Assembly: GCF_002930645.1 (NCBI RefSeq)
Contig: NZ_PSNW01000003.1
Coordinates: forward strand, 1 to 64,000
Direction of reading: 5' to 3'
DNA length: 64,000 bases
DNA from: Solimonas fluminis
GTDB lineage: Bacteria > Pseudomonadota > Gammaproteobacteria > Nevskiales > Nevskiaceae
The notes beneath the pieces were generated by a model. That model saw only the letters and a program-made list of their open reading frames with translations. It was not told the DNA's origin and did no database searches. Positions 52,279 to 58,924 of this stretch are shown one piece after another. The stretch's first letter is position 1. Each line of letters begins with the position of its first letter. Position numbers and translations under genes: made by a program.

Positions 52279-54698
52279 AGGTCAAGCACCAACTTCTTCG
52301 ACAGGGACCGGGAGACGCAGGTCATGATCGTGTCGCCGCGCGCCCGATCCGCCTTGGACAATACGGAGTCACGGTGATCCGGCGTTCCCTCGATGACGTC
52401 GCACTCGCAGGTGGCGCAGATGCCCTCCATGCACGATCCGAGTACCTGGACACCGGCCTTCTCGACCGCTTCGAAGATCGACATGCCTTCGGGAACGCTC
52501 ACCGTGACACCCGAACGCGCGCACTCCACCTCGAAGCTGTCGAGTGCATCCGCGGGCGCCTCGACCACCTTGGCTGCGAAGCGCTCGAGGTGCAGGCTTC
52601 CTTCCGGCCACCCCGCACAGCCTTCCTCGACCGCGTCCATGAGCGCTCCTGACCCGCAGCAGTAGACCAGGGTGTCCGACCGCGGCGTGCCGAGCACCGA
52701 CGCGAGGTCGAATCGCTCGTTCTCGTCCCGGGGCCAGACCGTCACCCGGTCGTTGCTCTCGAGCGCGTCGAGGTAGGCCATGGACGCACGCGACCGACCG
52801 ACGTAGATCAGGCTCCACTCGGCGCCACGCGCCTCGGCCGCCTCGATCATCGCGAGGATCGGGGTGATGCCGATGCCGCCGGCGATGAACTGATAGCGCG
52901 GCGCAGAGACCAGCGGGAAGTGGTTGCGCGGGCCGCGCACGCGGACGGTTGCACCTTCCGCCAGCTTCTCGTGGACGTACGCCGACCCGCCCCTGCTGTT
53001 CGGGTCGCGGAGCACCCCGACCTTGAACGACGACGTGTCGGCGGTGCTGCCACACAAGGAATACTGCCGCGCCAGCGACGGGGTGAGAATCAGATCCACG
53101 TGGGCGCCGGCGGTCCACGCCGGCAGTTTGGCACCCGTCGGGTCGGTCAGGGTGAGCTCGACGACGCCGTCGGCCACGTCGCGACGAGCGGAAACCTTCA
53201 GCTCGACCTCGCGCTCCGCGGTGTTGCTGACCACGCCCTCACGGGAACCGCGCCGCGCGGGCTGAGGCGCGGTGGGCGGCTGCCCCACGCGGGTTCGACG
53301 GGCACCGGAGCGAGGCAGTTGCCCCTTCGGCGTCAGGCTGACCATCATCCTGGTGTAGCCCCGGACGAAGTTCGACTGCGCGAACTCCGGCTCCTCCACG
53401 ACCTCGATGTCGTCGAATCGCGCCAGCAGTTCCTCCCACAGGATCCGGAGTTGCAGCTCGGCCAGCCGGGCGCCCATGCAGCGGTGGACGCCGATGCCGA
53501 ACGAAAGGTGGTTGCGGGCGTTGGGCCGGCCGATGATGAAGTTGTCCGGATTCTCGAAGGTACGCTCGTCCCGGTTGGCCGAGGCGTACCACATGACGAC
53601 CTTGTCGCCCTTGCGGATGAACTGGCCGTTCAGGACGGTGTCCTTCTTGGCGACCCGGCGCATGTAGGCCAGCGGCGTCTGCCAGCGGATGATCTCGTGG
53701 ACCAGCTTGGGGATGAGCCCGGGGTCTGCCCTGAGGCGAGCGAACTCCTCGGGGAACTGGTTGAGCGCGTAGACACCACCCGACATCGAGTTGCGGGTGG
53801 TGTCGTTGCCACCGACGACCAGCAGGATGAGGTTGCCGAGAAACTCCATCGGCCGGTTGATCAGGTCCTTGGTGTCCTCCGACATCTGCATCAGGGTGAT
53901 CAGGTCGTAGCCGGGCTTCTCGCCGGCGGCCAGGCGGGCCGCCTTGTCGTGCCACAGGGCGCTGAAGCTCTTCGCCATGTCGGCAGAGGCTCGCCACATC
54001 TCGTCGACGTCACTCTGACCACCGGTCGTGGAGGCACCGGCAGCGGTCACCTCGGTCCAGTAGACGAGCTTGCGGCGCTGATCGTAGGGAAAGTCGAGCA
54101 GGGTGGCGAGCATTCGCGCAGTCAGTTCGATGCTGACCTTGTCCACCCAGTCGAACGTCTCGTTGAGCGGCAGACTATCGAGAACCTCTTGCACGCGCGA
54201 ACGAATCAGCCCCTCCAACTCGTCCAGGTTCTTGGGGGCAACGACACCCTGAACCGCAGCGCGCTGTTCGTCGTGGCGCGGCGGGTCCATGGCGATGAAC
54301 ATCTTGATGTCCAGCCCCTCCGGCGGGGTGCCGATGATGATCTGTGGCTCGGCCGAGAACGTCTCGAAGTCCTTGTCCACGGTGAGGATGTCCTCGTACC
54401 GGGTGACCGACCAGTACGGCCCGAAGGCACTGTCTGCCCGGAAGTGAACCGGCGCCTCGTCACGCAGTCGCTTGAAGTACGGACGCCACTGGCCTTGCCT
54501 CCACATGAACGGGTTGCTCATGTCGATGTCAGTCAATGCCACCTCGTCGACGTCGGGGATCTTCTTCTCGACGAAGACCGGCTGCTTGTCACCGAGCACG
54601 AACTGCCTGGCCTTCTGGAACATGTGCATTCCTTGGACCTGCCGTTCCATCGGGATGATGGCCTGGGCCTTGTTGATGACCTGATCAAGAAAGCTCAT
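52275..54698 (-). CDS. CYP153-like P450 fused to a phthalate-dioxygenase-type reductase (self-sufficient)
   Basis: 807 residues in one uninterrupted frame. Residues about 50-445 match CYP153A alkane hydroxylases: VDKDFETFSAEPQIIIG, AMDPPRHDEQRAAVQ, the I-helix GGNDTTRNSM near 295, HEIIRWQTPLAYMRR, and heme FGIGVHRCMG with Cys407. A Pro/Arg/Gly-rich linker of about 40 residues follows. Residues about 490-807 are an FMN/NADH/2Fe-2S reductase: RQYSLCGS near 543, AGGIGITP near 604, YCCGSG, and CMEGICATCECD near 757-766 with a last Cys near 793. So NADH can drive terminal or omega-hydroxylation of alkyl chains without separate partners. A GTG 12 bases upstream is an alternative start; GGTGG precedes the ATG. 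Confidence 0.93.
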   Translation of the reverse strand: MSFLDQVINKAQAIIPMERQVQGMHMFQKARQFVLGDKQPVFVEKKIPDVDEVALTDIDMSNPFMWRQGQWRPYFKRLRDEAPVHFRADSAFGPYWSVTRYEDILTVDKDFETFSAEPQIIIGTPPEGLDIKMFIAMDPPRHDEQRAAVQGVVAPKNLDELEGLIRSRVQEVLDSLPLNETFDWVDKVSIELTARMLATLLDFPYDQRRKLVYWTEVTAAGASTTGGQSDVDEMWRASADMAKSFSALWHDKAARLAAGEKPGYDLITLMQMSEDTKDLINRPMEFLGNLILLVVGGNDTTRNSMSGGVYALNQFPEEFARLRADPGLIPKLVHEIIRWQTPLAYMRRVAKKDTVLNGQFIRKGDKVVMWYASANRDERTFENPDNFIIGRPNARNHLSFGIGVHRCMGARLAELQLRILWEELLARFDDIEVVEEPEFAQSNFVRGYTRMMVSLTPKGQLPRSGARRTRVGQPPTAPQPARRGSREGVVSNTAEREVELKVSARRDVADGVVELTLTDPTGAKLPAWTAGAHVDLILTPSLARQYSLCGSTADTSSFKVGVLRDPNSRGGSAYVHEKLAEGATVRVRGPRNHFPLVSAPRYQFIAGGIGITPILAMIEAAEARGAEWSLIYVGRSRASMAYLDALESNDRVTVWPRDENERFDLASVLGTPRSDTLVYCCGSGALMDAVEEGCAGWPEGSLHLERFAAKVVEAPADALDSFEVECARSGVTVSVPEGMSIFEAVEKAGVQVLGSCMEGICATCECDVIEGTPDHRDSVLSKADRARGDTIMTCVSRSLSKKLVLDL

Positions 54699-54702
54699 GA
54701 CA

Positions 54703-54870
54703 TTAACCACCGTGCGGTGAATTCATGCGACGGCCAGAGCAATACGCAACGCTCTGTGCACAAGCCCCGCGTTCACCCGAGTCCCGGGCGCCGCGAAGCG
54801 GTGGCTGGGACGAGCGCTGGCCGTCGTTCCATCCTTTGGCCTGTTCGGCCGAAATTTCCAGAGTGCTCAT
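54703..54870 (-). CDS. Short 55-codon leader gene before the P450 fusion
   Basis: The frame begins ATGAGCACTCTG with GGGAGGGGATAACA just before it, the strongest ribosome site in the region, and ends at TAA 4 bases before the P450 ATG. The product starts MSTLEISAEQAKGWNDGQRS and then is rich in Arg, Ser, Gly and Pro with two Cys. No domain is recognised. Spacing suggests translational coupling: ribosomes finishing this frame can restart on the P450. It could also be a remnant of an older gene whose 3' part was lost. A real small protein is not proven. Confidence 0.55.
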   Translation of the reverse strand: MSTLEISAEQAKGWNDGQRSSQPPLRGARDSGERGACAQSVAYCSGRRMNSPHGG

Positions 54871-54932
54871 TGTTATCCCCTCCCACAGCGTTTGAACGGT
54901 GAGCGCAGCTTGCTTCAGTACCGATCCGGGCA

Positions 54933-54970
54933 ATGGTGATTTTCAGCCATTAAATGGTCATAATCAGCCA
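54933..54970. promoter_or_regulatory. Two tandem 17-bp sites for the divergent AraC-type regulator
   Basis: ATGGTGATTTTCAGCCA at 54933-54949 and ATGGTCATAATCAGCCA at 54954-54970 agree at 14 of 17 positions and lie 21 bases apart, two helical turns on one face of DNA. They sit in the 132-base region between the leader gene at 54870 and the regulator at 55003. Two direct sites of this size and phase are what AraC-family dimers usually bind. Confidence 0.75.
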
Positions 54971-55002
54971 ATCTGGGATGGCGTGATGCGCAGGAGGCCG
55001 CC

Positions 55003-56016
55003 ATGGACGCTGATCTGAAGGTGCCCGCGCGCTACTACGCGCGGCTTGCAGGGGTTTCAGCGGAACTGGCGGACGGCCTCGAAGCCGCCCTGCATCGGAT
55101 CGGCATAGCGCCGCAATTGCTGTCCCAGCCAGACGCGATGATCCCCGTGTCGAAGGTGGATCAACTGCTCGGTGACTTGTCGCGAAACCTGGAGCGAACG
55201 GACCTGGGCTTCGAAGTAGGCAAGCAATTGAGCGCCAATGCTCACAGCTTCGTCGGCTTCGGCATGCTCAACAGCGCCACTCTGGACGAGGCCCTGCGCT
55301 TCGAAGCGCAGTACTTCCGCCTGGTCATGCCCAGTTTCAGCATGCGCTACGTCAGTCGCCCTGACTATGGCGAAATGCAGTTCAGGCCGCGTGTTGCCAT
55401 GAGCCACCTCAGCTTGTCATTCCATCTCGAAGCGATCGGCATGGCTGCCCTGCGCGAAGTCAGCGATCTCACCGGTGGGCGGCGTCCGCCCTGCCGTCTC
55501 GATCTGTCCATACCGGAACCACCGCACCTGCGTCGATACCAGAGAGAACTCAAAGACGTGCGCGTTCGCTTTGAAGCCAGCACGACGCCCAGCGTCATGT
55601 TGCGCATCCTGGCGCCCCCGAAGGAACTACACCTCGAAATGGCGGACAGCCACGCGCTGCGGGTTGCAGAGGACCGTTGTCGTTCGCTGGTGCAGAAGGC
55701 AGCCGATGGCGGGCGCTTCGCCGACTGGGTCGCAATGACCTTGCGTGAGGTCGCAGACGGCCTGCCGACTCAGAAAGAGCTGGCGGCGCAACTCAACATG
55801 TCGACACGAACGCTGCACCGTTACCTCGAGCACGAAGGCACTTCGTTCAGGGCGCTTGCCAGCCGCATCCAGCACGACATCGCCTGCGAACGCCTTGGCC
55901 GTGGCATGAGTGCCAATGAAGTGGCGTACTCGCTCGGGTTTGCCGATCCATCCAACTTCAATCGCGCTTTCCGCATTCGCGCTGGATACAGCCCGGGACG
56001 ACATCGATCCGGATGA
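55003..56016 (+). CDS. AraC family transcriptional regulator of the P450-fusion operon
   Basis: 337 residues. The N-terminal about 200 residues (DGLEAALHRIGIAPQLLSQP, LGFEVGKQLSANAHSFVGFGML) are the arabinose-binding-like domain of OruR/AlkR-type regulators. HTH motifs occupy about 235-335: TQKELAAQLNMSTRTLHRYL and SANEVAYSLGFADPSNFNRAF. The ATG has a perfect AGGAGG 6 bases upstream. It is divergent from the leader/P450/Rieske operon and next to the tandem sites, so it is very likely the operon's activator, perhaps sensing an alkyl substrate. GC content appears lower than in the neighbours. Confidence 0.92.
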   Translation: MDADLKVPARYYARLAGVSAELADGLEAALHRIGIAPQLLSQPDAMIPVSKVDQLLGDLSRNLERTDLGFEVGKQLSANAHSFVGFGMLNSATLDEALRFEAQYFRLVMPSFSMRYVSRPDYGEMQFRPRVAMSHLSLSFHLEAIGMAALREVSDLTGGRRPPCRLDLSIPEPPHLRRYQRELKDVRVRFEASTTPSVMLRILAPPKELHLEMADSHALRVAEDRCRSLVQKAADGGRFADWVAMTLREVADGLPTQKELAAQLNMSTRTLHRYLEHEGTSFRALASRIQHDIACERLGRGMSANEVAYSLGFADPSNFNRAFRIRAGYSPGRHRSG

Positions 56017-56311
56017 ATTTCGTGATTGGATACAGAAACCCCAACGAACCCGTTTTCAAGCCAGGCAAGCGGTGCGGTCGCGAAAACCTGCTTGGTCGAC
56101 ACGCGGCTGCGTCGAACCCAATGGCGATCCCTGAACCTGCCTTTCGCCAATCACCGCAATGGCGGAGAACCGGCGATCTGCCATCGCCGGTTCCAGGCAT
56201 CGAGATCGTCGAACCTGAAGGCTGCCATGGGCTGGAAGCAGACCTCCAACCAGATTCGCGCAGTGAAAGCTGCCGTTTGCCCTGACTCGAACAGGCTTTC
56301 TCAAGCCCTCA
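56017..56311. other. Non-coding region between the AraC-type gene and rubredoxin
   Basis: About 295 bases with no convincing gene. A faint copy of the REP-like sequence (GCTGCCGTTTGCCCTGACTC) lies near 56270. Short open frames here show no ribosome site and no recognisable protein. Confidence 0.5.
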
Positions 56312-56476
56312 CTACTCCGCGATCAAGTCATAGTCCGACTTGGCCGCCCCGCACTCCGGGCACATCCAATCGTCCGGTATGTCCTCGAAGCGCGTCCCCG
56401 GCGCGATGCCGCTGTCCGGGTCGCCCAGGCGTTCGTCGTAGACGTGGGAGCAATAGCGGCACTGGTAGCGGCGCAT
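56312..56476 (-). CDS. Rubredoxin
   Basis: 54 residues: the N-terminus MRRYQCRYCSHVYDERLGDP and the end MCPECGAAKSDYDLIAE. Cys6, Cys9, Cys39 and Cys42 bind one iron, and the DPDSGIAPGTRFEDIPDDW stretch is the typical rubredoxin middle. It passes single electrons. The ATG at 56476 follows a GAGGAG-like site (CTGAGGAGCTGACG). It is 10 bases after the desaturase-like gene, so it should be that enzyme's electron donor, taking electrons from a rubredoxin reductase such as the one at 1334. Confidence 0.95.
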   Translation of the reverse strand: MRRYQCRYCSHVYDERLGDPDSGIAPGTRFEDIPDDWMCPECGAAKSDYDLIAE

Positions 56477-56486
56477 CGTCAGCTCC

Positions 56487-57377
56487 TCAGCGCGCCGGGT
56501 GGATCGTCGGATGGATGGCGAAGCCGTGCTGCACCGCCAGCTCCTTGTGCTGCAGCTCGCGCTCGATCAGCCGGTAGACCTTGCCGTTGTTGTAGAACGG
56601 CGTCGCCGGGTACAGGTGATGGATCAGGTGGAAGTTCTGGTACTGCAGTACCGGCCCCATGAACCACTCGTGCCCCTGGCGGATCGTGGTGGCGCGGGTG
56701 AAGTTCTCCTCCTGCGACACGTCGTGCGGCACGTGCGGCAGCCAGAAGAAGCTGAAGCCCAGCGCCATCTGGATCAGGCGCGAGGGGATGAACCACAGCA
56801 TCAGCACTTCCATGCCGTAGCCGGCCCAGACCAGGGCCAGCAGAGCCGGCACGAACACCGCCGCGCGGCGCAGGCAGGCGTTGAGGAAGGGCCGGGACAC
56901 CTTGTCGCCGTTCTGCAGCGCGAAGACGAAGTAGAACAGGTCGATGAAGGCCCAGCGGAACGGCAGCGTCCACCACGCGCCGTGGAACACCTGGTCCGGG
57001 TCGCGCACGCCGTTGGCGAAGCGGTGATGCAGGATGTGCGCCCAGCGGAACATGCGCAGGTCCACGTAGGGCAGCACCACGTTCAGGCCCCATTGGCCGA
57101 TCAGGTCGTTGAGCCGGGTGTTCTTGGAGATGGAGCGGTGGATCGCGTCATGCGCCACGCTGAAGGCGATGTAGCCCACGCCGGTGTTCGACAGCATGCC
57201 CAGCCACAGCGGCCAGCGGCCGGTCCCGCAGAGCCAGTACACCGACAGGAAGCTCGTCACCAGCACGGCCCACAGGATCGCCGTCGGCCAGGCCAGCGGC
57301 GGCGCGGCGGTCAGTTGCCGGAAGCGCGCGGTCTGCTCGGGGTCCAGGCGGTCCAGCGATACGATCGTCTTGCTCAT
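56487..57377 (-). CDS. Fatty-acid-desaturase-like membrane di-iron hydroxylase/desaturase
   Basis: 296 residues with several membrane helices. The three histidine boxes of the family are present: H76-DAI-H80, H114-IL-H117-H118, and HLIHH near 248. They bind a di-iron centre. Members include acyl desaturases, xylene and alkane monooxygenases and beta-carotene hydroxylase-like proteins. A rubredoxin gene directly downstream favours an AlkB-like or desaturase reaction on alkyl chains. GGAGGAGA precedes the ATG at 57377. It is between tetR and rubredoxin on one strand. Substrate not determinable. Confidence 0.9.
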   Translation of the reverse strand: MSKTIVSLDRLDPEQTARFRQLTAAPPLAWPTAILWAVLVTSFLSVYWLCGTGRWPLWLGMLSNTGVGYIAFSVAHDAIHRSISKNTRLNDLIGQWGLNVVLPYVDLRMFRWAHILHHRFANGVRDPDQVFHGAWWTLPFRWAFIDLFYFVFALQNGDKVSRPFLNACLRRAAVFVPALLALVWAGYGMEVLMLWFIPSRLIQMALGFSFFWLPHVPHDVSQEENFTRATTIRQGHEWFMGPVLQYQNFHLIHHLYPATPFYNNGKVYRLIERELQHKELAVQHGFAIHPTIHPAR

Positions 57378-57415
57378 CGGTTCTCCTCCGATGCACCCGG
57401 GCGCCAAGCGCCGCT

Positions 57416-58015
57416 TCAGGTCCTGTAGGCGCTGAGCAGCCGCCCCAGCAATGGCTCCACCAGTTCGTCCAGCGGCTTGCCGTGTATCAGTTGTCCGGCG
57501 GCGTGCAGGCTCATCAGGCCGTGCAGCGTCACCCACAGCGCATGGGCCAGCTCCCGCGCCTCGCCGCGCAGCAGGCCGCCGTCGATGCAGCGCTGCAGCA
57601 CGTCCACGGCATGCTCGAAGATGCGGCGGCGCGCCTCCATCACCTCCGGGTACTGCTCCACCGCCGGCTGGTGCGTGGCGAAGATCAGCAGGTACTCCGC
57701 CTGGTTGCGGTGCGCGAAGGCGACATAGGCCTCGGCCACCGCATGTACCTGCGCCATCGGCCCGTCGGCGCGCGACTCGTGCTCGCGCACCTCGCTCTCG
57801 AAGCGCGCCAGCGCGTCCACCCGCATGCGCGCCAGCAGCGCGTCCTTGTTGTCGAAGTAGCGGTAGGGCAGCGTGTGGCTGACCCTCAGCTGCTCGGCCA
57901 GGCGGCGGAAGCTGACCGCCTCCAGGCCGTCCTGGCGATAGATTTCCAGCCCCGCCGCGGACAGGCGGCGGCGCATGGCTTCCAGCTCGTCGGCGGTGAG
58001 TTGGGCTCTGGGCAT
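57416..58015 (-). CDS. TetR/AcrR family transcriptional regulator
   Basis: 199 residues. The helix-turn-helix is at about residues 15-60: SAAGLEIYRQDGLEAVSFRRLAEQLRVSHTLPYRYFDNKDALL. The C-terminal about 130 residues are the helical ligand domain (VAFAHRNQAEYLLIFATH, a TetR C-domain type 13-like pattern). It heads the operon with the desaturase-like gene and rubredoxin. The palindromes at 58025-58044 lie 10-30 bases upstream, so it probably represses itself and the operon. The crotonase gene is divergent. Confidence 0.9.
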   Translation of the reverse strand: MPRAQLTADELEAMRRRLSAAGLEIYRQDGLEAVSFRRLAEQLRVSHTLPYRYFDNKDALLARMRVDALARFESEVREHESRADGPMAQVHAVAEAYVAFAHRNQAEYLLIFATHQPAVEQYPEVMEARRRIFEHAVDVLQRCIDGGLLRGEARELAHALWVTLHGLMSLHAAGQLIHGKPLDELVEPLLGRLLSAYRT

Positions 58016-58024
58016 GGGGAAACA

Positions 58025-58044
58025 TTAACGTCGTTAAATTAACG
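58025..58044. promoter_or_regulatory. Overlapping TTAACG/CGTTAA palindromes, candidate TetR operator
   Basis: TTAACG-T-CGTTAA (58025-58037) and CGTTAA-A-TTAACG (58032-58044) are both exact 13-bp palindromes sharing the middle half-site. They lie directly upstream of the tetR start and 74 bases before the divergent crotonase start. Such three-half-site arrays suit binding of two dimers. Confidence 0.7.
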
Positions 58045-58117
58045 ATGTCAAGGAAACCGGGTCGCGTCGGCCCTGCTACCCTCGCCGCCGTTCGCGCCCG
58101 CATGACAGGACCCCTCG

Positions 58118-58924
58118 ATGAGCACCCCCTTCGTCCACTACAGCCTCGACAACGGCATCGTCACCCTGCGCCTGGACCGTCCCGAGCGCCGCAACGCCAT
58201 CGCCGAGGTTTCCGACTGCGAGGACCTGTCGGCCGCGCTGCGCCAGGCCCAGGAAAGCCGCGCCAGTTGCATCGTGCTGACCGGCGCCGGCAGCGCCTTC
58301 TGCGCCGGCGGCAGCCTGCAGGCGATCCAGCAGCGCCAGGGCATCGCCGATGCCACCGACGGTGCCGTGGACATCCGCGCCAGCTACCGCCGCGGCGTGC
58401 AGCGCGCCATCGAGGCGCTGTGGGAATGCGAGCTGCCGATGATCGCCGCGATCAACGGCCCGGCCATCGGCCTGGGCCTGGACCTGGCCTGCCTCTGCGA
58501 CATCCGGCTGGCCTCGGAGAAGGCGAGCTTCGCCTCCAGCTTCATCCGCCTGGGCCTGATCCCGGGCGACGGCGGCGCCTGGATCCTGCCGCGCATCATC
58601 GGCCTGTCCGCCGCCTCGGAACTGATCCTGACCGGCGACAGCATCGACCCGCCCACGGCGAAATCCCTGGGCCTGGTCTCGCGCGTGCTGCCGGCCGAAT
58701 CGCTGCTGCCCGAAGCCCTGGCGATGGCGCAGCGCATCGCCGCCAACCCGGCCAAGACCCTGCGCCTGTCCAAGCGACTGCTGCGCGAGGGCCAGCAGCA
58801 GCGCCTCGGCGACGTGCTGCAGCTCTCGGCCGCCTTCCAGGCGCTGGCGCACGAAACCGAGGACCACCGCGAAGCCGTGGAGGCCGCCCTGGCCCGGCGC
58901 GCGCCGCGCTTCAGCGGGCGCTGA
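58118..58924 (+). CDS. Enoyl-CoA hydratase/isomerase (crotonase)
   Basis: 268 residues, standard length. VTLRLDRPERRNAI starts the fold, GAGSAFCAGGSLQ forms the oxyanion hole, and SFIRLGLIPGDGGAWILPRIIG is the catalytic-loop region. It hydrates or isomerises enoyl-CoA in beta-oxidation-like steps. Start by ATG at 58118, 8 bases after GACAGGACCC. It is convergent with the second ferredoxin oxidoreductase and their coding ends overlap by 14 bases. The divergent TetR may influence it. Confidence 0.93.
   Translation: MSTPFVHYSLDNGIVTLRLDRPERRNAIAEVSDCEDLSAALRQAQESRASCIVLTGAGSAFCAGGSLQAIQQRQGIADATDGAVDIRASYRRGVQRAIEALWECELPMIAAINGPAIGLGLDLACLCDIRLASEKASFASSFIRLGLIPGDGGAWILPRIIGLSAASELILTGDSIDPPTAKSLGLVSRVLPAESLLPEALAMAQRIAANPAKTLRLSKRLLREGQQQRLGDVLQLSAAFQALAHETEDHREAVEAALARRAPRFSGR

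Noticed and set aside
53200-53240. Separate start for the reductase inside the P450 fusion
   Set aside because: A GTG at 53234 starts the reductase-like part in frame, but the GAGG before it is only 2 bases away, too close for normal initiation. A continuous chain is simpler.
54692-54703. TTAATGTCA near the P450-fusion start as a third TGTCA-type operator
   Set aside because: Only the left half-site is present. No TGACA follows at six bases, and it lies on top of the start codon.
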